From: Sphingopyxis sp. H053
GTDB lineage: Bacteria; Pseudomonadota; Alphaproteobacteria; Sphingomonadales; Sphingomonadaceae
DNA: 64,000 bases
Reading direction: 5' to 3'
Assembly (NCBI RefSeq): GCF_001468225.1
Contig: NZ_LNRU01000010.1
Span: 104,021 to 168,020 of the forward strand
Notes under the pieces: generated by a model
What the model was told of the DNA's origin: nothing
Database searches by the model: none
The model's input: only the letters and a program-made list of their open reading frames with translations
Made by a program: the position numbers and the translations under genes
Part shown: piece by piece, positions 47,668 through 56,880 of the stretch
Numbering within the stretch: position 1 is the stretch's first letter
How the letters are laid out: every line of letters begins with the position of its first letter

Positions 47668-49509
47668 ATGCAGATGGAAAGGCGTCGGTTCGTCAGTGGA
47701 GCTTTGGGTGGAGGGGCTGCTGCGGCGATGGCCGCATGGTTCCCGGCCTGGGCCCAGCCGGTGTCGTCCGGCATCACCGCGCCGCTTCCGACCGTATCCG
47801 GCAATGACATAACGCTGCGCATCGCGCGCCAGACGATGCGCATCGACGGCAAGGTCAGTCGCGCGATCGGGATCAACGGCACCGTGCCCGCGCCGCTCGT
47901 CCGGCTGAAGGAGGGACAAAACGCGCGCCTCACCGTCGTCAACGATCTCGACGAGGACAGCTCGATTCACTGGCACGGCCTGATCCTGCCGTTCCAGATG
48001 GACGGCGTGCCCGGCGTCAGCTTCCCCGGGATCAAGCCGCGCTCGAAGTTTGTCTATGAATTCCCGGTCGTTCAATCGGGGACCTATTGGTATCACAGCC
48101 ATTCGGGGCTTCAGGAACAGCTCGGCCATTATGGCCCGATCGTCATCGATCCCGCGGGCGCCGACCCGATCGGCTACGACCGCGAGCATGTCGTCGTCCT
48201 GTCCGACCACAGTCAATTGTCGCCCGAGGCGATCTTCCGCAAGCTCAAGGTCAATCCCGGCCATTTCAACATGCAGCGCCAGACGCTGGCGGGCCTGCTT
48301 GCCGGCAAGGATCAACCGCTCAAGGAGCGGATCGATTGGGGCAAGATGCGGATGGACCCGACCGACGTCGCCGACGTCAATGGTTCGACCTACACCTTCC
48401 TCGTCAACGGCCATGGTCCGCGCGACAACTGGACCGCGCTCTTCAGCCCCGGCGAGCGGGTACGCCTGCGCATCGTCAATGCGTCGGCGATGACGATCTT
48501 CAACGTCCGTATCCCGGGCCTCAGGATGACCGTCGTCCAGGCTGATGGGCTCAATGTCGTGCCGACCGAAATCGACGAGTTCCAGATCGCGGTCGCCGAA
48601 ACCTATGACGTCATCGTGACCCCGGTCGAGGACCGTGCTTATACGCTCGTTGCCGAGGCCAATGACCGCTCGGGCATGGGACGCGCGACGCTCGCACCGC
48701 GCGCTGGCATGGTCGCCGAGGTGCCGCCGCTCCGCGAACGGCCGCTCGCGACCATGAAGGACATGGGCATGGGCGACATGTCGGGCGGCGCGATGGCGGG
48801 TATGGACCATTCGGGCGGCGATATGGGCGCCATGCCCATGCCGGCGAGCGACCCTTCTTGTCCTCCCGAACATGCCAAGATGGGCCATTGTACGCCAGCG
48901 GGGGAAAGCGGCGCGATGGCGGGCATGGATCATGGATCTGGCGGAGGCATGCAGCACAGCATGCGCGACTTCAGTGTCGCGCCGCAGGTCAAGCGCGATC
49001 CCAGCGTTCAGACGATCTCGCCGATGCCGATGGATCGCATGGGCGAGCCGGGGCAGGGACTGGAGAATGTCGGGCACAAGGTGCTGACCTACCATGACCT
49101 TGTCGCGCTCGAGCGCAACCCCGATACCCGCGCCGCCTCGCGCTCGCTCGACATCCATCTGACCGGCAATATGGAACGCTTCATGTGGTCGTTCGACGGC
49201 ATCAAGATGTCCGACTATCACGAGCCCATCCCCTTCATCGAGGGAGAGCGCGTGCGGATCAACCTCATCAACGATTCGATGATGAGCCACCCCATCCACC
49301 TCCACGGCCATTTTTTCGAACTGGTGACGGGCAAGGGCGACCGGTCGCCGCGCAAGCATACGGTGCTTGTCCAGCCGGGCGGCATCGCGAGCTTCGATTT
49401 CACCGCCGACGCGCTCGGCGACTGGGCGTTCCATTGCCACCTTCTCTATCACATGCACGCGGGGATGATGCGCGTCGTCAGCGTCCGTCCGAAGGGAGAC
49501 GGCGAATGA
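47668..49509 (+). CDS. copA: CopA multicopper oxidase (PcoA-like)
   Basis: A 613-residue periplasmic copper oxidase. The twin-arginine signal is MERRRFVSGALGGG. Type 1/2/3 copper ligands are in SIHWHGLILPFQMDGVPG, YWYHSHSGLQEQ, HPIHLHGHFFEL and WAFHCHLLYHMHAGMM. A Met/His-rich insert (MKDMGMGDMSGGAMAGMDHS) and a CPPEHAKMGHCTP motif are in the middle. The ATG at 47668 has GGAAAG upstream. It is coupled to copB. The gene symbol is shared by name only with the copper ATPase at 40740. Confidence 0.96.
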   Translation: MQMERRRFVSGALGGGAAAAMAAWFPAWAQPVSSGITAPLPTVSGNDITLRIARQTMRIDGKVSRAIGINGTVPAPLVRLKEGQNARLTVVNDLDEDSSIHWHGLILPFQMDGVPGVSFPGIKPRSKFVYEFPVVQSGTYWYHSHSGLQEQLGHYGPIVIDPAGADPIGYDREHVVVLSDHSQLSPEAIFRKLKVNPGHFNMQRQTLAGLLAGKDQPLKERIDWGKMRMDPTDVADVNGSTYTFLVNGHGPRDNWTALFSPGERVRLRIVNASAMTIFNVRIPGLRMTVVQADGLNVVPTEIDEFQIAVAETYDVIVTPVEDRAYTLVAEANDRSGMGRATLAPRAGMVAEVPPLRERPLATMKDMGMGDMSGGAMAGMDHSGGDMGAMPMPASDPSCPPEHAKMGHCTPAGESGAMAGMDHGSGGGMQHSMRDFSVAPQVKRDPSVQTISPMPMDRMGEPGQGLENVGHKVLTYHDLVALERNPDTRAASRSLDIHLTGNMERFMWSFDGIKMSDYHEPIPFIEGERVRINLINDSMMSHPIHLHGHFFELVTGKGDRSPRKHTVLVQPGGIASFDFTADALGDWAFHCHLLYHMHAGMMRVVSVRPKGDGE

Positions 49510-50717
49510 CCCGGGTCGCGCTTCTCCTCGCGGGTATCGCCCCGCTGGCCTTTGCTGTGCCCGCCGCGGCGCAGTCGATGGATCATTCGATGCATGGTGC
49601 GGCGCCCGCGCCGACACCCGCTCCCTCGCCAACGCCAGCACCCGTAGCGCAGTCCGCGCCCGAAGCGCCCGCCGAAGGGTCGATGGAGCAGATGGACCAT
49701 GGGAACATGCAGGGCATGGACATGGAACCCGAGGCTTCAAGCTGCCCGCCCGAACATGCGGCGATGGGTCATTGTACGCCTGAGGCGGAAGCTCCAGGCA
49801 AGGGCGCTTCGGACATGGGTGCGATGGATCATGGCGCACCGCAGCCGTCCGATCCCGATTGCCCGCCCGAACATGCCAAAATGGGCCATTGCACCCCGAA
49901 GGGCGGATCTGCGGACGCGATGGCGGGAATGGAAGGCATGGCGACCACGAGCAGCGCTAGCGGCACCGATTTGCCGCCGGGCGATGCTACCGCGCCTGCG
50001 CCTCCCGGCGACTGGTATGCCGATCGCATTTATCCCCAAGCCGAAATGGAGCATTCGCGCCACGACATGATGAAAGAGAATGGTGCGCAGACCATCGCTT
50101 TCATCAGCTTCAACCTTGCCGAATATCAGGCGCGCAAGGGCCGCGACGGGTTCCGCTGGGACGGTGAGGCTTGGTACGGCGGCGACATTAACCGGCTGAC
50201 GATCAAGAGCGAAGGCGAGGGCGTGTTCGGCGAAGGCATCGAGAGCGCCGAGGTACAGGCGCTCTACAGCCGGGCGATCGGACCCTATTTCAACGCGCAG
50301 GCGGGTATCAGGCAGGATCTTGGGCCCGGCCCCGACCGCACCTATGCGACGATCGGCTTCGAGGGGCTCGCCCCCTATTGGTTCGAAGTCGAGGGCGCGC
50401 TGTTTCTTTCGAACAAGGGTGATCTGCTCGCCCGGCTCGAAGGCTATTACGACCAGCGCATCACCCAGAAACTGATCCTCCAGCCGATGGCGGAGGTCAA
50501 TTTTGCGCTCCAGGATGTCCCCGAGACCGGCGTTGGTTCGGGGCTTTCGGATTTCGAGCTCGGGCTTCGCCTGCGTTACGAGGTCGTGAAGGAATTCGCG
50601 CCTTATGTCGGCGTCGAATGGGCGCGCAAGGTCGGCGATACCGCGCGTTTTGCCCGCGCCGCGGGCGAGGATGCGAGCGGCGTCAGCTTCGTGATGGGGG
50701 TGCGGGCCTGGTTCTAG
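49506..50717 (+). CDS. copB: CopB outer-membrane copper resistance protein
   Basis: A 403-residue protein. The signal peptide is MTRVALLLAGIAPLAFAVPA. A long Met/His/Pro-rich segment (to about residue 170) contains two CPPEHAxMGHCTP repeats. A beta-barrel follows (YYDQRITQKLILQPMAEVNF, GSGLSDFELGLRLRYE) and ends VRAWF. The N-terminal segment presumably binds copper outside the membrane. The ATG overlaps the copA stop (ATGA), and earlier in-frame codons lie inside copA. Confidence 0.95.
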   Translation: MTRVALLLAGIAPLAFAVPAAAQSMDHSMHGAAPAPTPAPSPTPAPVAQSAPEAPAEGSMEQMDHGNMQGMDMEPEASSCPPEHAAMGHCTPEAEAPGKGASDMGAMDHGAPQPSDPDCPPEHAKMGHCTPKGGSADAMAGMEGMATTSSASGTDLPPGDATAPAPPGDWYADRIYPQAEMEHSRHDMMKENGAQTIAFISFNLAEYQARKGRDGFRWDGEAWYGGDINRLTIKSEGEGVFGEGIESAEVQALYSRAIGPYFNAQAGIRQDLGPGPDRTYATIGFEGLAPYWFEVEGALFLSNKGDLLARLEGYYDQRITQKLILQPMAEVNFALQDVPETGVGSGLSDFELGLRLRYEVVKEFAPYVGVEWARKVGDTARFARAAGEDASGVSFVMGVRAWF

Positions 50718-50755
50718 AAGTTTCGCGGGGTGGCGACACGTCGAGGAGAAATGCC

Positions 50756-51199
50756 GTGAAACCAGCCTATCGCAGCCTCGCGCTGCAGACGATCGTCAGC
50801 GGCGTCATCATGTATCTGGTGATGTTCGTCATGATCGACCGCCTCTCGAGCTTCTACAATAATCTCAACATGCTCTACATGACGCTGATGATGGTCTCGC
50901 CGATGGTCGTGCTGATGATCGTCGCAATGCCGGGCATGTTCCCGTCGAAACGTCTCAATACGTTCCTGCTGCTGGGATCGGCAGTTGCCTTCTTCGGGAG
51001 CTTCGGGCTCATCCGGACACAGACGACGATCGGCGACACGGCCTTCTTGCGTTCGATGATCCCGCATCACTCGGGCGCGATCCTCATGTGTGAACAGGCT
51101 TCTCTCAAAGATGCCGAGATACGCGAACTCTGCCGCGGCATCATCGCGGGGCAGGCGGCCGAAATCGAACAGATGAAATCCATTCTCGCGAGGAAATGA
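50756..51199 (+). CDS. DUF305 family membrane protein
   Basis: A 147-residue protein. Hydrophobic helices about residues 10-30, 43-60 and 68-87 are followed by the DUF305 core FLRSMIPHHSGAILMCEQA and IIAGQAAEIEQMKSIL. The HH pair is typical of DUF305, which often accompanies copper genes and whose function is unknown. The start is GTG 50756 (GAGGAGA upstream). It follows copB by 38 nt and precedes the DUF411 gene by 1 nt. Confidence 0.88.
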   Translation: MKPAYRSLALQTIVSGVIMYLVMFVMIDRLSSFYNNLNMLYMTLMMVSPMVVLMIVAMPGMFPSKRLNTFLLLGSAVAFFGSFGLIRTQTTIGDTAFLRSMIPHHSGAILMCEQASLKDAEIRELCRGIIAGQAAEIEQMKSILARK

Positions 51200-51200
51200 C

Positions 51201-51725
51201 ATGAAAAATCTGATGACGCGCCGTCATCTTTTCGGCCTGATTGCGGTCGGATCGGGGATGGCGCTTGCGGCATGCAATTCTGCCTCGGGCCCGGCGGCGA
51301 CCAGCGATAAGAATGGCGCGGCGCCCGCGCCGGGCGCCGAGACGTCCAGCCCCAAGCGAATGCTCGTTTATCGCGATCCCGAATGCGGCTGCTGCGAAGC
51401 TTGGGCGGATATCGCACGCAAGGCCGGTTATGATGTGACTGTCGAGAACCGCGCTGACATGGCCGCCGTAAAGACGCGATATGGTGTGCCTGGCCAGCTG
51501 GCGTCGTGCCACACGGCCGTGATCGGCGGCTATGCGATCGAGGGTCATGTGCCGATGCGGCATGTTGCGAGACTCCTCCACGACAAGCCACGCGACATTC
51601 GCGGAATCGCCGTGCCCGGCATGCCGCGCGGTTCTCCGGGAATGGAAATGCCGGACGGAAGCGCGGACGCATTCGAAGTGATGGCATTCGGCAGCGACGG
51701 CAAGGTTTCTGAATTCCGCGCATGA
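51201..51725 (+). CDS. DUF411 periplasmic metal-binding protein
   Basis: A 174-residue lipoprotein-like protein. The signal carries RRHLFGLIAVGSGMALAACN, which looks both Tat-like and lipobox-containing. The DUF411 core is MLVYRDPECGCCEAWADI, then LASCHTAVIGGYAIEGHVP, VARLLHDKPRDIRGIAVPGM and PRGSPGM. CGCC is a thioredoxin-like metal site. The family is frequent in copper and silver clusters. A fragment of a second copy lies at 52101-52190. Confidence 0.9.
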   Translation: MKNLMTRRHLFGLIAVGSGMALAACNSASGPAATSDKNGAAPAPGAETSSPKRMLVYRDPECGCCEAWADIARKAGYDVTVENRADMAAVKTRYGVPGQLASCHTAVIGGYAIEGHVPMRHVARLLHDKPRDIRGIAVPGMPRGSPGMEMPDGSADAFEVMAFGSDGKVSEFRA

Positions 51726-51751
51726 CCTGCCGACACGAAGAGGAGACAGAT

Positions 51752-52099
51752 ATGACGAGATTCATTCCCCTAGCGAGCGCCGCCGCGCTGATATTTGCTC
51801 TGGCAGGATGCGGCACTGAGCCCGCGCAGCAGAGCGACGTCACACCGGAACAGAGTGAGGTCACTGCCGGTGAGCCGCCCGCAATGGTCGAGACCATGCC
51901 CGTAGCGGACGAGCCGCCCGCCGCGTCTGCCCCGGCGGCGCCGACCGAAGAAGCGATGCCTCCGGAGAAATCCCGCCCCAAGCAAGAACCCGCCGCGAAG
52001 GCCGCTGTGCCGCCGCGGGCAAAGGCCGCGCCGGAAGCGCCGAAACCTGTCGAACCCGAACCCGATCCTCATGCCGGGCACGATATGGACAAAAAATAA
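51752..52099 (+). CDS. Proline/alanine-rich lipoprotein
   Basis: A 115-residue protein of unknown function. The lipoprotein signal is MTRFIPLASAAALIFALAGC (lipobox LAGC). The mature part is a low-complexity Pro/Ala/Glu chain with basic repeats, ending PDPHAGHDMDKK, a possible copper site. GAAGAGGAGA precedes the ATG at 51752; an in-frame codon at 51722 was rejected. It may span the periplasm like a flexible linker. Its tail runs directly into the DUF411 remnant. Confidence 0.75.
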   Translation: MTRFIPLASAAALIFALAGCGTEPAQQSDVTPEQSEVTAGEPPAMVETMPVADEPPAASAPAAPTEEAMPPEKSRPKQEPAAKAAVPPRAKAAPEAPKPVEPEPDPHAGHDMDKK

Positions 52100-52100
52100 G

Positions 52101-52190
52101 GAGCATGTGCCGACGCGGCATGTCGCCCGGGCGGTCGAGGACAAGCTGCGCGAAGTGTCCGGCATCGCCGCGCCCGGCATGCCGCGCGGT
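52101..52190 (+). pseudogene. DUF411 C-terminal fragment
   Basis: The translation EHVPTRHVARAVEDKLREVS then GIAAPGMPRG follows the intact DUF411 protein (GHVPMRHVARLLHDKPRDI, RGIAVPGMPRG) position by position. Only about 30 residues survive, without the CGCC domain. It starts one base after the lipoprotein stop codon. It is a remnant of a second DUF411 copy. Confidence 0.75.
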
Positions 52191-52340
52191 CGGGCGCTGC
52201 TCGATGCCGCAGCGAGAGATATAACCATATGGAATAACCATCTCGTTTATAGCGATGAGTGGTGATTATTTCTGGTCATGCCAAGGCCGCGAAGATAGCT
52301 CGGTGGCGAAGCCGAGAGCTTTCGCAAATGGGAGGGGACC

Positions 52341-54812
52341 ATGAGAAAATTGCTTCGCACGAGTGGCTCGATTATCGCCGTCCTGGCAGGCATGTCGGCC
52401 GCCGCCGCCTTCGCGCAGGATAACGCCAAAGAGGCGCCGGGGCCAGGCGCGTCGCAGGGCGAAATCGTCGTGACGGGTACGCGGCGGAACGATCTCAAGG
52501 CGGCCGATTCCGCTCAGCCGATCGACATCATCACCGGTGCCGAACTGCTCGAAAAGGGCACGGCCGACATGAATGATCTCCTGCGCACCGAGGTCCCGTC
52601 GCTCAATGTCCAGCGCCTCGTCAGCAACGACGGCGCCGTTTTTACCCGGCCTTTCTCGCTGCGCGGCCTGCCGCCGGACCAGACGCTGGTGCTCGTGAAT
52701 GGCAAGCGGCGCCATCGCGGCGCGACGGTCCAGTTCACCAATGTTCCCTATATCCGGGGATCGCAGGGACCCGATCTTTCGGCGATCCCGTCGATCGCGA
52801 TCGGCCAGCTCGAGGTTCTGCGTGACGGCGCGTCGGCGCTCTATGGATCGGATGCGATCGCCGGCGTCCTCAATTTCGGTCTGCGCCGCGACCGCGAAGG
52901 CGGATTGCTGATCGCCCGCTATGGCCAATTCTATAAGGGCGACGGCGAGGATTTCCTCGTCCAGGGCAATGTCGGGCTTCCCTTCACCGACGCCGGTTTC
53001 GTCAACATCAGCGGCGAATATGTGAACGCCAGCACGACGTCGCGCGGCATTCAGCGTCCCGACGCGCAGGCGCTCATCGATGCCGGCGTTCAGGATGTCC
53101 CGGTCCCGGCGCAGCGCTGGGGAAATCCCGAATCCGAGGCGGCGCGCATCTTCGTCAATGCCGGCATCGAACTGTCGGACGAGATGGAATTCTACACCTT
53201 CGGCAACTATAGCTGGAGCCGCGGCACGACGGCCTTCTTTTACCGCAACCCCGATGCCAGCTTCATTTCCACCTCGATTCCGCTCACCAATACGCCCGGA
53301 GGACAGCGGTTCAGCTTCCGCCAGCTCTTTCCCGGCGGTTTCACCCCGGATTTCGGTGCCACGGTGACCGATGCGGCGCTGGCGGCCGGCCTCAAGGGCG
53401 AATTCTCCTCGGGCCTGACCTATGACCTCAGCGCTTCCTATGGTCAGAACCATGCTTCCTACCGGATCGAAAATACGGTCAATCCGTCGCTTGGCCTCGC
53501 GTCGCCGACCTCCTTCAAGCCGGGGCAGCTCGAGCAGCGCGAACTCGCTTTCAATCTCGATCTCACTTACCCCATCGCGATCGGCACCTCCGATCCGCTG
53601 ACGCTTGCAGGCGGTCTCGAGTATCGGCGCGAGACATATGAGATCACGGCCGGCGACATCGCATCATGGCAGGTTGGTCCTTTCGCGTCGGTCATCGATC
53701 CCGATACCGGAAACCGCGTCGGACTGCCGGTCGGCTCGAACGGCTTCCCGGGCTTCAGTCCCATCCAGGCGGGCGAGTTCGCGCGCAGCAACTGGGCCGC
53801 CTATACGTCGCTCGAAGGCAATCTCACCGACGCGCTCCAGTTCGGCCTTGCCGGCCGCTACGAGAATTACTCGGACTTCGGCTCGAAATTCACCTGGAAG
53901 ATCAACGGGCGATATGATTTCTCGGACGTCTTCGCGGTGCGCGGATCGGTCAACACCGGCTTTCGGGCGCCGACGCCGGGCCAGTCGAACGCCTCGCAGG
54001 TCCAGACCAACATCGACTCGATAACCGGGGCGCCGCTGACCGCAGGCATTATCGCGCCCAACAATCCGGTGGCGCAATTCTTCGGCGCGACGCCGCTTCG
54101 GCCCGAGAATTCGTTCAACGTCGCCGGCGGCATCGTGGTGAAGCCCTCCAATCGCATCACCTTCACGCTCGACTATTTCAACATCAAGGTCGAAGACCGG
54201 ATCGCCGTATCGGGCAATTTCAATCTCACCCCGGCGCAGCGTGCGCAGCTCGCGGCGCTTGGCATTCCCGGTGGGGATTCCTTCCAGCAGGTGAGCTTCT
54301 TCACCAATTCCTTCGACAGCCGCACCCAGGGCGTCGATGCGGTGCTCACCGTGGGCTTCGACCTCGGCGACGGCAAGGCCACGCTCGGCCTCAACGGCAA
54401 CTATACCAAAACCGATGTCATCAAGGCCTCGCCGGTGATCACTGCGGACCGCGAGCGGCTGCTCGAACTCGAGGGCTTCGTTCCGAAGTGGAAGGGCAAT
54501 GCGTCCTTCACTTATGCGGGCGAGCGCTTCGGCTTCGTCGCGCGCGCGAACTATTATGGCAAATGGACCGACTATGGCGCCGCACCGGCTGCCGACCAGA
54601 CGGGCGGCGCCGAACTGCTGGTCGATCTCGAGCTGTCCTACAAGGTTAGCGACATGCTCAAGCTCGCGGTCGGCGGCGAGAATATCTTCGACAATTACCC
54701 CGACGTCGAGGCGCGGCAATCCCAGATCAACAACGGGATCCGATATCTCCGCTTCGCGCCGACGGGGTTCAACGGGGGCTTCTGGTACGTCCGCGCGACC
54801 GCCTCCTTCTGA
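52341..54812 (+). CDS. TonB-dependent outer-membrane receptor
   Basis: A complete 823-residue receptor. A signal peptide (cleaved near AAAFAQ) is followed by a TonB box (GEIVVTGTRRNDLKAADSAQ), the plug with LPPDQTLVLVNGKRRHRGA and QLEVLRDGASALYGSDAIAG, and a barrel closing at YVRATASF. GGGAGGGG lies upstream of the ATG. It stands next to the LysR-aap-metC genes; a shared substrate is possible, for example a peptide or amino acid derivative. It is convergent with the LysR gene. Confidence 0.94.
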   Translation: MRKLLRTSGSIIAVLAGMSAAAAFAQDNAKEAPGPGASQGEIVVTGTRRNDLKAADSAQPIDIITGAELLEKGTADMNDLLRTEVPSLNVQRLVSNDGAVFTRPFSLRGLPPDQTLVLVNGKRRHRGATVQFTNVPYIRGSQGPDLSAIPSIAIGQLEVLRDGASALYGSDAIAGVLNFGLRRDREGGLLIARYGQFYKGDGEDFLVQGNVGLPFTDAGFVNISGEYVNASTTSRGIQRPDAQALIDAGVQDVPVPAQRWGNPESEAARIFVNAGIELSDEMEFYTFGNYSWSRGTTAFFYRNPDASFISTSIPLTNTPGGQRFSFRQLFPGGFTPDFGATVTDAALAAGLKGEFSSGLTYDLSASYGQNHASYRIENTVNPSLGLASPTSFKPGQLEQRELAFNLDLTYPIAIGTSDPLTLAGGLEYRRETYEITAGDIASWQVGPFASVIDPDTGNRVGLPVGSNGFPGFSPIQAGEFARSNWAAYTSLEGNLTDALQFGLAGRYENYSDFGSKFTWKINGRYDFSDVFAVRGSVNTGFRAPTPGQSNASQVQTNIDSITGAPLTAGIIAPNNPVAQFFGATPLRPENSFNVAGGIVVKPSNRITFTLDYFNIKVEDRIAVSGNFNLTPAQRAQLAALGIPGGDSFQQVSFFTNSFDSRTQGVDAVLTVGFDLGDGKATLGLNGNYTKTDVIKASPVITADRERLLELEGFVPKWKGNASFTYAGERFGFVARANYYGKWTDYGAAPAADQTGGAELLVDLELSYKVSDMLKLAVGGENIFDNYPDVEARQSQINNGIRYLRFAPTGFNGGFWYVRATASF

Positions 54813-54848
54813 TCGGTGGCCGTGAGGGCCGTGCGGCGTCTTGTGTCT

Positions 54849-55754
54849 TCAGCTGGCGTCGGAGCCGAACATCGCGTCGCGGTGGGATTCGAGCACCGCG
54901 ATAAAGGCCGCAGCGACTTGGGACATCGGCCTCAACTTCGGCGTGAAGAGCATATATTCGAAATGGACCTCCGGCGCGAAATCACGGACCGTAAGGCCCC
55001 GCTCGGCATAATCCGCTGCGGTCACGGGGTTGAGAATCGAACATCCGACCCCCTGCATGACAAGCGCGCAGATGGTCATCGCATATTGGGTTTCGATGAC
55101 CATCTCGCGGTGGACGCCCGCGTCCTCGAAAATGCGGTCGATGCGGTGACGCACGCCGTCCTCGAGCGCGAGCGAAATGAAGGGCTCGCCCTCGAGATCG
55201 GCCGGCCGGATGACGTCCTTGACGGCCAAGCGGTGGCCGGCAGGGAGAACGCAGGCGCCGGGGCAGCGCAGGAAGCGCTCCATCCTTATGCCGGGCAATT
55301 CGCGCGCCGGCGTCGCGAGCCCGATGTCGAACTGCTGGTTCGCCATCCATTGCCGCACCGTCGAGGAACTGCGGGTCTGGAGCTGAACGGTGACGCCGGG
55401 ATGTGTCTCGCGAAAGGCCGCGATCACACGCGGCAGGAAACTGACCGCGAGCGCCGGAAGGGCGGCGATCCGGAGCGTGCCGGTCGCCATGTTGCGGATG
55501 TCTTCCGCTACCCGCTTCAGGGCCGCAATGCCCGAGAAGCTCCGCTCGACTTCGTAGAAAAAGGCGTCGGCTTCGGGCGTCACGGTGAGCGCGCTGCCGC
55601 GCGAACGCAGGAAGAGCTGAAAGCCCAGCTGATGCTCGAGCTCGGCAAGCATCTTGCTCACCGCGGGTTGCGACAGGTTGAGCGACTGCGCGGCCTGGGT
55701 GACCGATCCCGAGAGCATCACGGCCCTGAAGGCTTCGAGGTGACGCAGGTTCAT
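54849..55754 (-). CDS. LysR-family transcriptional regulator
   Basis: A 301-residue regulator. The helix-turn-helix is MNLRHLEAFRAVMLSGSVTQ then AAQSLNLSQPAVSKMLAELE. The effector domain has GTLRIAALPALAVSFLPRVI and GVGCSILNPVTAADYAERGL. The ATG at 55754 begins the HTH. It is divergent from the AapJ-like gene with only about 55 nt between, so it probably regulates that operon. Its closest relatives are likely amino-acid or opine regulators. Confidence 0.92.
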   Translation of the reverse strand: MNLRHLEAFRAVMLSGSVTQAAQSLNLSQPAVSKMLAELEHQLGFQLFLRSRGSALTVTPEADAFFYEVERSFSGIAALKRVAEDIRNMATGTLRIAALPALAVSFLPRVIAAFRETHPGVTVQLQTRSSSTVRQWMANQQFDIGLATPARELPGIRMERFLRCPGACVLPAGHRLAVKDVIRPADLEGEPFISLALEDGVRHRIDRIFEDAGVHREMVIETQYAMTICALVMQGVGCSILNPVTAADYAERGLTVRDFAPEVHFEYMLFTPKLRPMSQVAAAFIAVLESHRDAMFGSDAS

Positions 55755-55809
55755 CGGACATCGCTCCCTATAGCTATTTCTTATGGCGCTAGCATTGAAA
55801 GCCTCGTTT

Positions 55810-56880
55810 ATGAATAGGTCGCACGCATCGCGCCGCTGGTTACCGGCGCTGCTCGCCGCAGGCGCCCTGTTACTCGGCGGCTGCGGCCGCGAGCCCGCCG
55901 GCACCGGTGGGCATGAAATCGCCGCGGCGAAGGGATCGACGCTTGCGCGGATTCGCGCGCGCGGAACGCTCAATTGCGCAATTCATACGGGGCAGCTCGG
56001 CATGTCCTATCTCGACAAACGCGGACGCTGGCAGGGCTTCTTCGTCGATTACTGCCGGGCGCTCGCCGCTGCGGTCCTCGGCGATGCCCGCAAGGTCCGG
56101 TTCATGCCGGTCGCCTCGAACAAGCGCTTCACGATCGTGCAGACGGGCGAGGCCGACGTCCTGTCGCGGACGACGACATGGACGCTGACGCGCGACACCG
56201 ACCTCGGGGTGAATTTCGTCGGCACCATGTATTATGACGGGCAGAGCTTCCTGGTGCCCCGGCGATCGGGTGTGCGGCTTCCGACGGATCTCGATGGCGC
56301 ATCGATCTGCATCACCAAGGGGACGACCTCCGAACTCAACACCGCCGAATATTTCGAGCGCAAGGGGCTGCGTTTCCAGTCCGTCGTGTTCGAGAATCCC
56401 GAGGAAGCCAAGCTCGCCTTCTTTGCCGGGCGGTGCGACGCAATGACCACCGATGCCTTCACGCTGACGGTGATCCGCCTGGCCGACACCGCGCATCCCG
56501 ACGATTATGTGGTGCTGCCCGAGCGGCTCACCAAAGAACCGGTCGGCCCAGTCGTGCGCAGCGACGACGAGCAATGGTACGAGATCAACAAATGGGTGCT
56601 GAACGCGCTCTTCGCTGCCGAGGAAATGGGGGTCACCCGCGCGAATGCCGCGCGCATGCGGATGGCCTCGCGCGACCCTGAAGTGCGCAAGATGCTCGGC
56701 GGCTTGCCCGGATTCGGCAAGTCGCTCGGCCTTGACGATGACTGGGCGTACCGGGCAATCGAGGCGACCGGCAATTATGGCGAAATCTTCGACCGGCACA
56801 TTACGCCGCTCGGCGTCGAACGCGGACAGAATAAGCTCTATCGGGACGGCGGGCTGATCTACCCGTTGCCGATGCGATGA
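55810..56880 (+). CDS. aapJ: AapJ-like amino-acid ABC transporter substrate-binding lipoprotein
   Basis: A 356-residue periplasmic binding protein. The lipobox is LLLGGC at the end of MNRSHASRRWLPALLAAGAL. The AapJ family motifs are RARGTLNCAIHTG, GRWQGFFVDYCRALAAAVLG, VLSRTTTWTLTRDTDLGVNF and ICITKGTTSELNTAEYF. AapJ proteins bind general L-amino acids. The ATG at 55810 gives a normal lipoprotein signal; an ATG at 55783 is possible. The stop overlaps the permease start. In this operon a thioether amino acid is a plausible ligand. Confidence 0.92.
   Translation: MNRSHASRRWLPALLAAGALLLGGCGREPAGTGGHEIAAAKGSTLARIRARGTLNCAIHTGQLGMSYLDKRGRWQGFFVDYCRALAAAVLGDARKVRFMPVASNKRFTIVQTGEADVLSRTTTWTLTRDTDLGVNFVGTMYYDGQSFLVPRRSGVRLPTDLDGASICITKGTTSELNTAEYFERKGLRFQSVVFENPEEAKLAFFAGRCDAMTTDAFTLTVIRLADTAHPDDYVVLPERLTKEPVGPVVRSDDEQWYEINKWVLNALFAAEEMGVTRANAARMRMASRDPEVRKMLGGLPGFGKSLGLDDDWAYRAIEATGNYGEIFDRHITPLGVERGQNKLYRDGGLIYPLPMR

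Noticed and set aside
47630..47668. ECF promoter (GGAAC ... CGGTC) before the multicopper oxidase
   Set aside because: The spacing between the two elements is much shorter than the usual 16-17 nt, so it cannot be called a promoter.
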